A stretch of DNA of 64,000 nt from an uncultured Collinsella sp. (lineage in GTDB: Bacteria > Actinomycetota > Coriobacteriia > Coriobacteriales > Coriobacteriaceae): positions 97,339 through 161,338 of the forward strand of contig CAUGJE010000004.1 in the NCBI GenBank assembly GCA_959599915.1, given 5' to 3'. Below the pieces are notes generated by a model. The model was not told the DNA's origin. It did not search any database and worked only from the letters and a program-made list of their open reading frames with translations. The number at the start of each line of letters is the position of its first letter. Position 1 is the stretch's first letter. This document shows positions 44,123-55,306 of this stretch, in pieces. Made by a program: the position numbers and the translations under genes.

Positions 44123-45562
44123 TTAGTTCTCCTCGGTCGCAGCGTTCTCGGACTCGGCGAAATTCCAGCCGGCGAGGCGGTCCTTCGCGGTGTCGATGTC
44201 CAGGTAGTTCTCCTCGCCGTCCATGAGTCGCGTAAAGGCGGTAAAGAGATAGTGGGCATCGGTGGGGCCAGGCGAAGCCTCGGGGTGGTACTGGACCGAG
44301 AAGCACGGGGCGTCGAGCAGCTGGATGCCCTCGGCGGTGCCGTCGTTGAGGTTCACATGTGTCAGGCGAATGCGACCAAAGCGCTCGTTCATCACGACCG
44401 GCGCGATGCCGCGACGCACCCAGGCGCGCAGGTCGCCATCGGCCGCATGCTCGGTTTCGCCGCCGGAAAGCTCCGGAATCAGTTTGCCCAGACTGGGGAA
44501 CAGCAGGCCAAAGCCGTGGTTTTGCGCGGTGATCTCCACGCGACGGCTCACCAGATTCATGACCGGCTGGTTACCGCCACGGTGACCGAATTTAAGCTTT
44601 TCCATTTGGGCGCCGCAGGCCAGGCTGATCATCTGGTGACCGAGGCAAATGCCAAAGACCGGCACCTTGCCGATCAGCTGCTGTACCTGCTCATAGGTCT
44701 CCACCACGGCATCGGGGTCGCCGGGGCCGTTGGACAAAAAGACGCCATCGGGATTCATGTCGAGCACCTGCTGGGCGGGCGTATCCCACGGCACGACGGT
44801 GAGATCGCAGCCGGCACGGACCAGGCCCTCCAGAATACCGCGCTTCACACCGCAGTCGTAGGCGACCACTTTGTGACGGGCAGGAGCGGCAGCCGCAAGC
44901 GCAAAGTCATGCGTGGCAGGCAGGTCGGCGGCCACAAACTCGTGAGGCGCGGGGCAACTTACGGTCTTGACCAGGTTCTCGCCTACCAGCGTGGGCGCAG
45001 CGGACAAGCGCTCGGCAAGCTCGTCGACGTCGAAGATCTCGGTCGAGATAATGCCCATCTTGGAACCATTGTCGCGCAGATGGCGCACCAGAGCGCGGGT
45101 GTCGATACCCTCGATAGCGACGATGCCGTGAGCGCGCAGGTACTCCGGCACGCTGACGGCCGAGCGCCAGTTAGAAGGCGTGGCGCACATATCGCGAACG
45201 ATCATGCCGCGCATAGCCGGAGCGCTCGCAGGGCGCACGGCGTCGCCGGGGAAGGCCGACTGGACATCGGTCTCGTCGATACCGTAATTGCCGATCTGCG
45301 GATAGGTCATGGTTACAATTTGGCCGGCATAACTCGGGTCGGTCATGACCTCAAAGTAGCCCTCGAGCGAGGTGTTGAAGCAGACTTCGCCGGTCGCGGT
45401 GCCCTCGGCGCCGCATGCACGTCCATAAAAAATGGTCCCATCCTCAAGATACAGGATACAGGGACCGCAGGTGCCCTTGCTGGTTTTGGCCAGCATATGC
45501 TGGCAAAGCTCGCTGGGCGCGAAGGTGCGGGCGGCAGCGCCCGCGGTATGGTTGTTCGCCAT
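44123..45562 (-). CDS. carA: Carbamoyl-phosphate synthase small (glutaminase) subunit, extended form
   Basis: A 479-residue glutamine amidotransferase, roughly 100 residues longer than usual CarA. Typical segments are [38 protein letters not shown], the nucleophile Cys in [10 protein letters not shown] and the His-Glu pair in [11 protein letters not shown]. The extra length is a 35-residue N-terminal lead, an insertion of about 40 residues between [14 protein letters not shown] and [10 protein letters not shown], and a C-terminal tail. The catalytic set is intact. The ATG at 45562 has an AAGGAG site. First gene of carAB. Confidence 0.95.
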   Translation of the reverse strand: MANNHTAGAAARTFAPSELCQHMLAKTSKGTCGPCILYLEDGTIFYGRACGAEGTATGEVCFNTSLEGYFEVMTDPSYAGQIVTMTYPQIGNYGIDETDVQSAFPGDAVRPASAPAMRGMIVRDMCATPSNWRSAVSVPEYLRAHGIVAIEGIDTRALVRHLRDNGSKMGIISTEIFDVDELAERLSAAPTLVGENLVKTVSCPAPHEFVAADLPATHDFALAAAAPARHKVVAYDCGVKRGILEGLVRAGCDLTVVPWDTPAQQVLDMNPDGVFLSNGPGDPDAVVETYEQVQQLIGKVPVFGICLGHQMISLACGAQMEKLKFGHRGGNQPVMNLVSRRVEITAQNHGFGLLFPSLGKLIPELSGGETEHAADGDLRAWVRRGIAPVVMNERFGRIRLTHVNLNDGTAEGIQLLDAPCFSVQYHPEASPGPTDAHYLFTAFTRLMDGEENYLDIDTAKDRLAGWNFAESENAATEEN

Positions 45563-45723
45563 AATTCTCCTTCCCGGTCTCACAGGACCGGCTTAAAGGT
45601 GTGTAGTTAGGCCTCGCGGTATTGTAACCGCAAGCATGCCTCATGGCGTTAATTTCATCAAATTGTTTACGAAATGATAATTATGACTTTCTATGCATAA
45701 TGATTTTTCTGGGACGGGGATTA

Positions 45724-45763
45724 AAAAATCATCCCGCGGGGCTTGTGGCTCACGCGGGATGAC
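45724..45763 (-). terminator. Terminator after the 45770 gene
   Basis: TCATCCCGC / GCGGGATGA stem (about 45729-45737 with 45753-45761); on the minus strand it is followed by six T residues. Confidence 0.85.
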
Positions 45764-45769
45764 GGCGTC

Positions 45770-46735
45770 TTACTTTTTCTTGTCCTTTTCCAGCAGATCG
45801 GACGGTGAGCGATCGGGCTTGCCGCCGCGGAAAATCTCGCGGCCATGCAGACGATGCTCCAGGTCACGTTCGGCCTTTTCCTCGTCAATCTTGGTCTGGC
45901 TCACCACCGGGTCCTCGATCAGCGACGAAACCGAGTTCACCTGTTTTTGAATGCGCTCGGCAATGGTGTCGTCCATGCTTACGATGCGCATCTTCCAGTC
46001 GATACTCGTGGCGTTGGATGAGCTCTTGGTCCACACGAACGTCAAAATGGCGCTCTGATGACCCCGCGCGGGAAACATGCCAAAAAAGGAATCGTGCTGA
46101 ATGTTGCTATCCTCGTCGATATAGGCGTGAACGTTATACACCACGCGGTCAATCTTGTCGTTGAGCAGGGCGTTGGTCGCAAGCGCCGCGGCCTGGATCT
46201 GCCCGTTGGACAGCAGCTCGAGCTCATTGGCAGACGATGTGTCCAACACCGTCACCTCGACCGTGCCCGTACGCTCATCAGCTTCATCGACGGTAAAGTC
46301 GAGCGGGAACTGCGTAAAGCCGTTACCCCACTCAAGGCCGCCCTTGAGCGCGGTCGAGACGGTATCCACCGAAACGCTCTCGGACAGGTTGGCGGTATTC
46401 AGACGGCGCATCACGCCGTAGCCGATCTGCATGCCCACGATCAGCACCAGAATACCGATGACCACGGCCATCGCGGTCTTCGTAATGGTATGGCTCACCT
46501 GCGAGCCCGAAGGATCGTCCTCGGACAGCGGGTCGATATGTTTTGCCTGGCTCGCGCGGTCCTCACTGCGCAGCTGCGCTAGCGCCGCTTTGTCACCGCG
46601 CTTGGCCGCAGCCTCCTTCTCACGCATGCGCTCGGTTCGCTTTTTGGCAAGCGTGGGATCCAAGACACCGGATGCATCGATTTCGGAGAATAACTCCGTC
46701 ACTTCTTCCGGAGTCAAAGGGTTCTTGTCAGCCAT
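45770..46735 (-). CDS. Single-span membrane protein of unknown function
   Basis: 321 residues, not recognised. The first 80 residues are highly charged (LAKKRTERMREKEAAAKRGD). One transmembrane segment (about 86-108, AMAVVIGILVLIVGMQIGYG) follows, then a probably extracytoplasmic domain of about 200 residues containing short beta-rich stretches (GTVEVTVLDTSSANELELLS, SAILTFVWTKSSSNATSIDW) and a charged tail. The ATG has an AGGAAG site and lies 19 bases after the ABC exporter stop, so it is probably in the same transcript. It could be an accessory of that exporter. Confidence 0.72.
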   Translation of the reverse strand: MADKNPLTPEEVTELFSEIDASGVLDPTLAKKRTERMREKEAAAKRGDKAALAQLRSEDRASQAKHIDPLSEDDPSGSQVSHTITKTAMAVVIGILVLIVGMQIGYGVMRRLNTANLSESVSVDTVSTALKGGLEWGNGFTQFPLDFTVDEADERTGTVEVTVLDTSSANELELLSNGQIQAAALATNALLNDKIDRVVYNVHAYIDEDSNIQHDSFFGMFPARGHQSAILTFVWTKSSSNATSIDWKMRIVSMDDTIAERIQKQVNSVSSLIEDPVVSQTKIDEEKAERDLEHRLHGREIFRGGKPDRSPSDLLEKDKKK

Positions 46736-46754
46736 AAACTTCCTGTCATATCAA

Positions 46755-48527
46755 TCAGTCGAGCTCGTGCGCACGCGCACCTTCGAACTGCATTCGATAG
46801 TAACGGGCATAGGTGCCGCCACGGGCGAGAAGCCCCTCGTGCGTGCCACGCTCCACAACGCGACCATGCTCAACGGTCGCAATCTCATCGGCATGCTTAA
46901 TGGTCGAAAGACGATGGGCGATGATAATCGTGGTGCGGCCGCGTGCCAGCTCTTCGAGTGACTCCTGCACCGCCTCCTCGCTCTCGTTATCCAAAGCACT
47001 CGTCGCCTCGTCCAAAATCAGGATCTTGGGGTTCTTGAGAAACACGCGCGCGATGGCAACGCGCTGTTTCTGTCCGCCCGAAAGACGGCTGCCGCGCTCG
47101 CCCACGACCGTGTCATAGCCCTGTGGAAGCGACTCGATAAAGGCATCGATGTTGGCGCGACGGGCGGCCTCGGCGATCTCCTCTGTCGTAGCGCCCGGCT
47201 TGCCGTAGGCGATGTTCTCGCCGATTGTTCCGTCAAACAGGTAGACATCCTGCTGCACCAGGCCGATGGCGCGGCGCAGGCTCTGCTGCGTCACATCGCG
47301 CACGTCCTGGCCGTCGATGCTAATGGATCCGGCAGCCACGTCATAAAAGCGCGGCAGCAGCGAACAGGTCGTGGACTTGCCACCGCCCGAAGGGCCAACC
47401 AAAGCGATGGTCTGCCCGGGCTTGATGGACAGGTTCATATGGTCGATAACGGGACGCTCTTCGGCATCGCCCTCGCCCAGCTCAACGTCCTCGTAGTTAA
47501 AGCACACGTCGTGATACTCCACGGCGCCGGCAGTCACCTGCAGATCCGTAGCGCCCGGCTTGTCCTGGATATCCGGCGCGGTCGAGAGCACCTCGTCCAT
47601 GCGCTTAAAGCCGGCGATGGCCTTCTGATACGTTTCGGCCGAATTGACGAGTGTCTCGAGCGGCGTGCAGAACAGCGAAATATAGAGTGCAAAGGTCGCC
47701 ATATCGACCGCCTGCAGCTGTCCCTGGGCGACCAGCCAGCCGCCCAGCAGCACCACGATCACATAGAGCACACCCGAGAGCAGGCCATACGTCGCGGTAT
47801 AGACGCCCATGGCGTGATACATGTTCTCCTTGGACGAAAGATAGCGATTGTTGGAGGCGCGGAACTTGAAGCGCTCGGTCTCCTCATTGGCAAAGCTCTT
47901 GACCACGCGCATGCCCGCCAGCGAATCCTGCAGCTGCGCATTGATGCCGCTGATCTTTTTTCGGTTGTCGCTAAAGACCTCGCGCATGCGCATGTTCTGC
48001 CAAAACATGATGACCGAAAACGCTGCTGTCACCGCAGCCATGGCAAGCGCCAGCACCGGGGCGATGGTAAAGAGGATCACAAACGAGCCGATAATCTCGA
48101 TGCCGCAGATGATGATCCACTCGGGCACGTGGTGCGCCGCCTCGCAGATATCGAACAGGTCGTTGACCACGCGGCTCATCATGTCGCCCGAGCTGTTACG
48201 GTCGAAGTACGCAAAGCTAAAGCGCTCATACTGGTCGAACAGGTCCTCGCGCATCTTGGACTCCATGCGCGCACCCATCACGTGACCCCAATAGCTCACA
48301 AAATAGCGGCAGGCGCAGCGGATGACATACATCAGCACCAAACCTACCGCGATCATACCGAGCGCCTGCATAATGGCAGCATGACCCTGGGTAAACAGCC
48401 CACCGGTCAAATTGCGCAGAATAATAGGAAACGCAAGGTCAATGGCGGCAAGCACCAGAGCACAAACAGTATCGGCAACAAAAAGCCCCATCTGGGGCTC
48501 GTAATACGAGAGAAACCTTTTAAACAT
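46755..48527 (-). CDS. ABC exporter half-transporter (MsbA/multidrug type)
   Basis: A 590-residue type IV ABC exporter: six membrane spans in the first 320 residues, then a nucleotide-binding domain with Walker A VGPSGGGKST, Q-loop LVQQDVYLFDGTIGENIAYG, signature RLSGGQKQRVAIARVF, Walker B ILILDEATSALD and the switch His in IIIAHRLSTI. It should work as a homodimer exporting lipids, drugs or peptides; no partner half-transporter is adjacent. The ATG has a GAGGATT site. The downstream single-span membrane gene is probably co-transcribed. Confidence 0.94.
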   Translation of the reverse strand: MFKRFLSYYEPQMGLFVADTVCALVLAAIDLAFPIILRNLTGGLFTQGHAAIMQALGMIAVGLVLMYVIRCACRYFVSYWGHVMGARMESKMREDLFDQYERFSFAYFDRNSSGDMMSRVVNDLFDICEAAHHVPEWIIICGIEIIGSFVILFTIAPVLALAMAAVTAAFSVIMFWQNMRMREVFSDNRKKISGINAQLQDSLAGMRVVKSFANEETERFKFRASNNRYLSSKENMYHAMGVYTATYGLLSGVLYVIVVLLGGWLVAQGQLQAVDMATFALYISLFCTPLETLVNSAETYQKAIAGFKRMDEVLSTAPDIQDKPGATDLQVTAGAVEYHDVCFNYEDVELGEGDAEERPVIDHMNLSIKPGQTIALVGPSGGGKSTTCSLLPRFYDVAAGSISIDGQDVRDVTQQSLRRAIGLVQQDVYLFDGTIGENIAYGKPGATTEEIAEAARRANIDAFIESLPQGYDTVVGERGSRLSGGQKQRVAIARVFLKNPKILILDEATSALDNESEEAVQESLEELARGRTTIIIAHRLSTIKHADEIATVEHGRVVERGTHEGLLARGGTYARYYRMQFEGARAHELD

Positions 48528-48635
48528 GCAATCCTCGAAGAGAAATAAATAGCGTGAGAAATCCGGTTGAACCGGTCAGGCTGAAAACAAAGCGTCCCAA
48601 CAAGCATAACGCCGATGTTCTGGCAGCGTCAGCGA

Positions 48636-48734
48636 AAACGTCCCTAAGCGAGCAAGGTGCCTTGAAAGAGGAGCGACGCGTACTTCGGTACGCGAGCGAC
48701 GATTGAAAGGCAGATTGCCGCTTAGGGGCGTTTG
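48636..48734. repeat. Hairpin repeat with conserved core, copy 2
   Basis: The core GAAAGAGGAGCGACGCGTAC, TTCG, GTACGCGAGCGACGATTGAA nearly matches 14599-14643. Here the arm with GGCA-like AAGGTGCC lies on the left and GGCAGATTGCC on the right, the reverse order of copy 1. Outer arms CCCTAAGCG / CGCTTAGGG extend the hairpin. It lies upstream of the ABC exporter and downstream of the Nudix gene. Confidence 0.72.
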
Positions 48735-48774
48735 CAGCGTCGACTCGTTACGCGGTTTGGTAAAACCGCGTAAC

Positions 48775-49470
48775 CTAGAGCTCGGCCCCACCCAAGCGGT
48801 GCGCGATGCTATCGCAGGCCAAGGCGCCCACGACGGTCTTGGCGTCTTCGATCTTGCCGTCGAGCACGGCGTCGATCAGCTCGTGCAGCGGCACCAGGTC
48901 CACGTTGACAAACTCGTCATCATCGGGGTTGGGCGCATCAAACTCGAGCTTGGTAGCCAAGTAGATGTGGATGATCTCATCGCAAAAACCGCAGGACGTG
49001 ACAATCGACGTCAAAAAGCGAATGCGATCAGCCCTAAAGCCCGTCTCCTCATGCAGCTCGCGTTTGGCGCAATCGAGCGGGTCCTCGCCTGGATCGAGCT
49101 TGCCGGCGGGAATCTCGACCGTCACGCGGTCGATAGCGGTGCGGTACTGACGCACCAGTACGATCTTGCCGCTCTCGGTCAGCGCTACAACGGCCGCCGC
49201 ACCCGGATGGCGAACGATATCGCGAGCGCTGCGGCGACCGTTGGGCAGCTCAACCTCAAGACGGTGGACGTCGAGGATCTTGCCCTTCCAGGCGCACTCC
49301 TCCGAAAGAATCTTCTCGTGCAGCTCGGCATCGTGCGGGTCGTCGTCGCCCAGCACCAGCGCCGGCTCGTCAGCGACCTCGCCGCCAGGCTCGCCCTCGG
49401 CGTGCCCATACATGCGGCTGCCCTCTTCAACGATCTGCGCATCCACGAGCTCTTCGTTCTTCTCGTCCAT
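48775..49470 (-). CDS. Nudix hydrolase, ADP-ribose pyrophosphatase type
   Basis: A 231-residue Nudix protein. The Nudix box is GKLDPGEDPLDCAKRELHEE followed by TGF, with upstream strands KIVLVRQYRTAIDRVTVEIP, as in ADP-ribose pyrophosphatases. An N-terminal acidic extension of about 50 residues (EEGSRMYGHAEGEPGGEVAD...) is unusual. The enzyme hydrolyses ADP-ribose to AMP and ribose-5-phosphate. ATG 49470 gives good spacing to a GAGAGGA site; an ATG 9 bases upstream overlaps that site. It starts 21 bases after purD, so is probably co-transcribed. Confidence 0.92.
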   Translation of the reverse strand: MDEKNEELVDAQIVEEGSRMYGHAEGEPGGEVADEPALVLGDDDPHDAELHEKILSEECAWKGKILDVHRLEVELPNGRRSARDIVRHPGAAAVVALTESGKIVLVRQYRTAIDRVTVEIPAGKLDPGEDPLDCAKRELHEETGFRADRIRFLTSIVTSCGFCDEIIHIYLATKLEFDAPNPDDDEFVNVDLVPLHELIDAVLDGKIEDAKTVVGALACDSIAHRLGGAEL

Positions 49471-49491
49471 CCGTCTCATTCCTCTCGGATT

Positions 49492-50796
49492 TTAGGCATC
49501 CCAGGCGTCGCGGCCGCGCAGCGCGCGCAGGCCGATGTCGTGGCGCAGGGTCTTGCCTTCAAAATCAATCTTCTCGCAGGCCTCGTAGGCAAGGTTGCGA
49601 GCGTTCTCGAACGTGTCACCCAGAGCGGTTACGGCAAGCACGCGGCCGCCGTTGGTCACGAGCTGGCCATCCACCACGGCGGTGCCCGCGTGGTACACGG
49701 TTACGTTCTCCATGGCCTCGGCATCCTCAATACCAGTGATGACCTTGCCCTTCTCGTAGCTGCCGGGATAGCCCGCGCTCGTCAGTACAACGGCCACGGC
49801 CCACTCGTCACGCCAGTCGAGCTCAATCTGATCGAGCTCGCAGTTGGCGCAGGCGAGCATGACCTCAACCAGGTCGTTCTTAAGGCGCGGCAGCACGACC
49901 TGCGTCTCGGGGTCGCCAAAGCGGGCATTGAACTCCAGCACCTTAGGGCCGGCAGGCGTGAGCATAAAGCCGCCATACAGGCAGCCGCGGTAGTCGATGC
50001 CCTCGGCAGCAAGCTCGGCAACGGTCTGCTCCATGACCGCCACCATGGTGGCGTGCTCCTCGTCGGTCACGATGGGCACCGGGCTGTAGACGCCCATGCC
50101 GCCGGTGTTGGGTCCCTTGTCGCCCTCGAGGGCGCGCTTGTGGTCCTGCGAGGTGGCCATGGGGCGCACGGTCTTGCCGTCGGTAAAGGCGAGCAGTGAG
50201 CACTCGGGACCAACGAGCATCTCCTCGATAACCACGGTGTTGCCGGCATCGCCAAAGGTGCCGCCAAAGCACTCGCGCACGGCCTCCTCGGCCTGCTCAA
50301 GTTCGGTCGCCACGATAACGCCCTTGCCCGCGGCAAGGCCGTCGGCCTTCACGACCAGCGGAGCGCCCTGCTCGCGCACGTAGGCGAGAGCCGAAGCCTC
50401 GTCGGTAAACGAACCATAGGCTGCCGTCGGAATGCCCGCACGCTCCATGAGCTGCTTGGAGAACAGCTTGGAGCCCTCCATCTGGGCGCCCTCGGCACCC
50501 GGGCCAAAGCAGGGAATACCCGCCGCGCGCACGGCGTCGGCCACGCCCGCCACGAGCGGAGCCTCGGGGCCAATTACCACGAGTCCGCATCCGTGGCTCT
50601 GCGCAAACGCCGCCACGGCCGCAGGATCGCAGTCGTCGAGAACAACGTTCTCGCCGCAGCTCGCGGTGCCGCCGTTGCCCGGCGCGATGTAGAGCTTGCC
50701 GGCGCGCGGTGATGCTGCGAGCTTAGCTGCCAAAGCATGCTCACGGCCGCCGCTGCCCAACAACAGGATGTCGATGGTTTGAGTGTCCGCCTTCAA
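49492..50796 (-). CDS. purD: Phosphoribosylamine-glycine ligase (GAR synthetase), TTG start
   Basis: A 434-residue ATP-grasp enzyme. The N-terminal motif is [56 protein letters not shown] and [13 protein letters not shown] follow. It joins glycine to phosphoribosylamine. The frame extends to 50964, but the only good initiation signal is a TTG at 50796 with GAGGAGG six bases upstream, and it places the conserved strand at the N-terminus. It lies downstream of purA, with a hairpin between them. Confidence 0.95.
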   Translation of the reverse strand: MKADTQTIDILLLGSGGREHALAAKLAASPRAGKLYIAPGNGGTASCGENVVLDDCDPAAVAAFAQSHGCGLVVIGPEAPLVAGVADAVRAAGIPCFGPGAEGAQMEGSKLFSKQLMERAGIPTAAYGSFTDEASALAYVREQGAPLVVKADGLAAGKGVIVATELEQAEEAVRECFGGTFGDAGNTVVIEEMLVGPECSLLAFTDGKTVRPMATSQDHKRALEGDKGPNTGGMGVYSPVPIVTDEEHATMVAVMEQTVAELAAEGIDYRGCLYGGFMLTPAGPKVLEFNARFGDPETQVVLPRLKNDLVEVMLACANCELDQIELDWRDEWAVAVVLTSAGYPGSYEKGKVITGIEDAEAMENVTVYHAGTAVVDGQLVTNGGRVLAVTALGDTFENARNLAYEACEKIDFEGKTLRHDIGLRALRGRDAWDA

Positions 50797-50849
50797 GGGT
50801 GCCTCCTCTATGGATGAATGGCCCGCTCCGCGCGAGCCCTTTGCAAGCA

Positions 50850-50893
50850 AATATACCCCTCGGCCGCCCGTCCGGGCTGCAAAGGGGTATATC
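50850..50893 (-). terminator. Hairpin between purA and purD
   Basis: ATATACCCCT (50851-50860) pairs with AGGGGTATAT (50883-50892). A short T-containing stretch follows on the minus strand, so it may terminate or attenuate transcription from purA into purD. Confidence 0.55.
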
Positions 50894-50914
50894 GCAATAA
50901 CCAAATAGTCCCGA

Positions 50915-52210
<1,296 letters not shown>

Positions 52211-52294
52211 TTACATTCATGGACTGTCTACGTGCCACGCCGGCACGCAGAAGCACAAAACATTCCCAGTATACCCGTGCAACGGGCGCCTGTC

Positions 52295-53686
52295 CTACTC
52301 CTCGGCATGTGCCCCATCAAGCTCATAGAACTTGGTGGATGCCGGCAGGAACATCAGGTCGACGTCGCCAATCGGGCCCGAACGGTTCTTGGCCACGACG
52401 ATACGCGTAACGCCCTCGTCGGGTCGATCGTCACGCGAGGCCTCGGCCTCATCGGCGGAGCGGTCCAAGAACATAACGATGTCGGCGTCCTGCTCGATGG
52501 AGCCCGATTCACGCAGGTCGGACAGCTGTGGGCGCTTGCCGGTACGGGATTCAACCTGACGCGAGAGCTGCGACAGCGCGATCAGCGGAATCTTGAGCTC
52601 CTTGGCCATAATCTTCAGACCTCGCGACATCTCGGAGACCTCGACGGTACGGCTCTCGGAGCGACGTCCCGGCGGAGGACTCACCAGCTGCAGGTAGTCC
52701 AGGATGATGATGGCCTTCTCCTTGTTGTGGAGCATGCGGCGGCTCTTGGCGCGGATCTCGGTCACCGTGGTACCGGGCGTATCGTCAATCAAAATATCGA
52801 GCTTGGACAAGGTCTGCGTGGCCTCGTTGATATTGGCCCACTGCTCGGGGCTAATGCGGCCCATGCGGAAGTCGCTGATCGAGATCATCGCATAGGCGCA
52901 AATCAGACGCTGGGCAATTTCCTTACCCGACATCTCCAGCGAGAAGAAGCCGACGGTATAACCGGCAGCGGCAGCGTTGAGCGCCAGATTCAGGGCGAAC
53001 GACGTCTTACCCACAGCAGGGCGAGCGCCGATAATGATGAGCTGACCCTCGCGGAAACCCATGAGCATGCGGTCGAGCGACGGGAAGCCCGTGGGCACGC
53101 CCGCAGCCTGGCCACCGGCCTGGCACACTTCCTCGGCCTCGTTATAGGCCTCGACCATAAACTCGGTCAACGTCTTGTAGCTCGACTTGACCTCGCGTGC
53201 CGTGACCTTGAGCAGCTTGCTCTCGGCCAGCTCCACGACCTCTTTGGTGTCGGTAGGGGCGTTATAGGCCAGCGCGTTGATCTCGTTGGTGGCACCGATC
53301 AGCTCGCGCAGCATCGAGTCGCGACGGACGATGGCGGCATGGTGCTGCCAGTTCACGAGCGACAGGGTCTGACCCATCAGCTCCAAAATGTAGGCCTCGC
53401 CGCCCACGGCATCGAGCTTGTTGATGCTGCGCAGGTAATCGATCAGCGAGATAGAGTCGATGGGAATGCGGCTGTTGTACATATCGACCATCGCGGTGTA
53501 GATGGTCTTATGAATGGGCCGGTAGAAGTCATCGGGCTGCAGCTCGACCTGGGCCTCCTCGACCACCTCGGGCGATAGCAGCATAGCGGCCAGTACGTTG
53601 GCCTCTGCATCTTGGTTTTGAGGGAGACCCAACTTGGAGCCGCGGTCCTCAACCGTCAGCCCCGTCTCCCTATCGTCGTATGCCAT
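52295..53686 (-). CDS. dnaB: Replicative DNA helicase DnaB
   Basis: A 463-residue hexameric helicase. N-terminal domain PQNQDAEANVLAAMLLSPEV; linker; RecA-like domain with Walker A GARPAVGKTSFALNLALNA, the FFSLEMSGKEIAQRL strand, IILDYLQLV Walker B and LSQLSRQVESRTGKRPQLSD, with the arginine finger in the following helix. It unwinds DNA at the fork. ATG 53686 chosen for the GAGGAT spacing; two further in-frame ATGs lie within 12 bases upstream. The dnaB gene after the rplI cluster is a conserved order. Confidence 0.97.
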   Translation of the reverse strand: MAYDDRETGLTVEDRGSKLGLPQNQDAEANVLAAMLLSPEVVEEAQVELQPDDFYRPIHKTIYTAMVDMYNSRIPIDSISLIDYLRSINKLDAVGGEAYILELMGQTLSLVNWQHHAAIVRRDSMLRELIGATNEINALAYNAPTDTKEVVELAESKLLKVTAREVKSSYKTLTEFMVEAYNEAEEVCQAGGQAAGVPTGFPSLDRMLMGFREGQLIIIGARPAVGKTSFALNLALNAAAAGYTVGFFSLEMSGKEIAQRLICAYAMISISDFRMGRISPEQWANINEATQTLSKLDILIDDTPGTTVTEIRAKSRRMLHNKEKAIIILDYLQLVSPPPGRRSESRTVEVSEMSRGLKIMAKELKIPLIALSQLSRQVESRTGKRPQLSDLRESGSIEQDADIVMFLDRSADEAEASRDDRPDEGVTRIVVAKNRSGPIGDVDLMFLPASTKFYELDGAHAEE

Positions 53687-53849
53687 GAGCATCCTCATTC
53701 ATATCGCTTGTGAGCATCCATAGTATCAGCCACGGTCCCAAAACGGGCCACGCGCCGCCAATCATCACCGAACGAAACGGATGAACGGTCCCGTATATAG
53801 GACTTCGACGCAACGTTCACCATGACACTCACTCAGCGCAAAAAACAAA

Positions 53850-53882
53850 AAGGGCGCCCCGGTTTCCCAGAGCGCCCTTCTT
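53850..53882 (-). terminator. Terminator after rplI
   Basis: AAGGGCGC / GCGCCCTT stem; on the minus strand it is followed by TTTTTGTTTTTTG. It separates the ribosomal cluster from dnaB. Confidence 0.88.
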
Positions 53883-53911
53883 AGAACAAGATTGTTGCGT
53901 TGCAGCAAATG

Positions 53912-54451
53912 CTACTCGGCAGCAGCCTCAGTCTCGACCTCGGCGGTCTCGGCCTCGGCGACCTCAGCGGCCTCCTCGACCTCAGCCTCGGCAGCGAGCT
54001 CCTCGGCGGTAACGCCGACGAGAACGACAACCTCGGCCTTGATCTCGCGGTACAGCGAGATGGCAACGGTGTGGGCACCGGCAACCTTGATGGGCTTACC
54101 GAGCTCGACGCGCTTGCGGTCGATGTCCATACCGAGCTGAGCCTTGATGGCGTCAGCGATCATAGCGGCGGTAACGGAGCCAAAGAGGATGCCCTCGTCG
54201 CCGACCTTGACGTCAACGGTGACCGTCTTGCCCTCGAAGGCAGCCTTGGTCTCGTTGGCGGTAGCCAGACGGACGGCCTCGCGCTTGGCGATGTTGTTGC
54301 GACGCTCGTCAAGCTGCTTGAGGTTGCCCTTGGTGGCGGCAACAGCGAGCTTCTTGGGGAACAGGAAGTTCTCAGCGTAACCCTGAGCGACCTCTACGAC
54401 GTCACCCTCGCCGCCCTTGCCCTTGATCTCATCGAGAAGAATAACCTTCAT
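53912..54451 (-). CDS. rplI: Large ribosomal subunit protein bL9, with acidic C-terminal tail
   Basis: A 179-residue L9. The N-terminal rRNA-binding domain is MKVILLDEIKGKGGEGDVVE...AENFLFPKKLA, followed by the long connecting helix and C-terminal domain (KLFGSVT-like GILFGSVTAAMIADAIKAQL). The protein is about 30 residues longer than usual, ending in an Ala/Glu-rich acidic tail (residues about 150-179). Last gene of rpsF-ssb-rpsR-rplI. Confidence 0.97.
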   Translation of the reverse strand: MKVILLDEIKGKGGEGDVVEVAQGYAENFLFPKKLAVAATKGNLKQLDERRNNIAKREAVRLATANETKAAFEGKTVTVDVKVGDEGILFGSVTAAMIADAIKAQLGMDIDRKRVELGKPIKVAGAHTVAISLYREIKAEVVVLVGVTAEELAAEAEVEEAAEVAEAETAEVETEAAAE

Positions 54452-54466
54452 GATGCGTCTCCCTTC

Positions 54467-54733
54467 TTAGCCGCGGTCGCGGTTGCCACGAGAGGAAACC
54501 ACGGGGACGGTGTACGGCAGGAGAGCCATCTCGCGGGCGCGCTTGATGGCGTTGGCGATGTCATGCTGATGCTGCGTGCAAGCGCCAGTGACGCGACGGG
54601 GCTTGATCTTGCCACGGTCGGTCATGTACTTACGGAGAAGCTGAGTGTCCTTATAGTCGATGAACTCAGTGTTCTCCTTGCAGAACTGGCAGTACTTACG
54701 ACGCGGCTGACGTGCAGAAAAATCATTAGCCAT
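54467..54733 (-). CDS. rpsR: Small ribosomal subunit protein bS18
   Basis: An 88-residue S18 with [20 protein letters not shown], a CxxC pair that can bind zinc, and the conserved [34 protein letters not shown] end. The C-terminus SSRGNRDRG is a short extension. ATG at 54733; the frame upstream is not used. It binds 16S rRNA together with S6. Confidence 0.98.
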   Translation of the reverse strand: MANDFSARQPRRKYCQFCKENTEFIDYKDTQLLRKYMTDRGKIKPRRVTGACTQHQHDIANAIKRAREMALLPYTVPVVSSRGNRDRG

Positions 54734-54805
54734 GTCAAAATACCTTTCGTTTGGCAACTTCGGCGAACCGAAGCCGCCTCTCACTCAAAAATAGGTGAAC
54801 AACCC

Positions 54806-55258
54806 TTAGAACGGGATGTCCTCATCGTAGACGTCGACCGCGGGCGGCGTAGCCACCGGTGCGGCAGGACGTGCTGCGGGCGCGGGAGCTGCAGGGGCGT
54901 AACCGCCCTGATCGTAGCCACCCTGGCCACCACGGGAGCTCATAAACTCGATCTCATCGACGATGACCTCAAGCTTGCTCCGGCGCTGACCATCGCGCTC
55001 CCAAGAGCTGTAGCGCAGCTTGCCCTCGATCGCGACCTTGTTTCCCTTTGCCAGGAAACGGCTCACGGCCTCGGCGCGGGTGCCGAACATAGTGCAGTCG
55101 ACAAAGTTGGGATAGTCCTCCCACTCGCCAGTCTGCGGGTTGCGGCGACGATCGTTCACGGCGACGCCAAAGGACAGAACCTGGGTTCCGCCGGCGGTGG
55201 CGCGCAGCTCGGGATCACGCGTGAGGTTACCGGTGATGTTCACTCGATTGATGCTCAT
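54806..55258 (-). CDS. ssb: Single-stranded DNA-binding protein
   Basis: A 150-residue SSB. The OB fold spans about 1-105 (NRVNITGNLTRDPELRATAG, WEDYPNFVDCTMFGTRAEAV, VAIEGKLRYSSWERDGQRRS). A Gly/Gln/Pro/Ala-rich disordered linker follows, ending in the acidic protein-interaction tip DEDIPF. It coats single-stranded DNA and recruits repair and replication proteins. It lies between rpsF and rpsR, as in most Gram-positive genomes. Confidence 0.98.
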   Translation of the reverse strand: MSINRVNITGNLTRDPELRATAGGTQVLSFGVAVNDRRRNPQTGEWEDYPNFVDCTMFGTRAEAVSRFLAKGNKVAIEGKLRYSSWERDGQRRSKLEVIVDEIEFMSSRGGQGGYDQGGYAPAAPAPAARPAAPVATPPAVDVYDEDIPF

Positions 55259-55306
55259 AACTCACTACTTCCTCTTGGGGCACAAGCCCAGTCCAAAACG
55301 ACAGTC

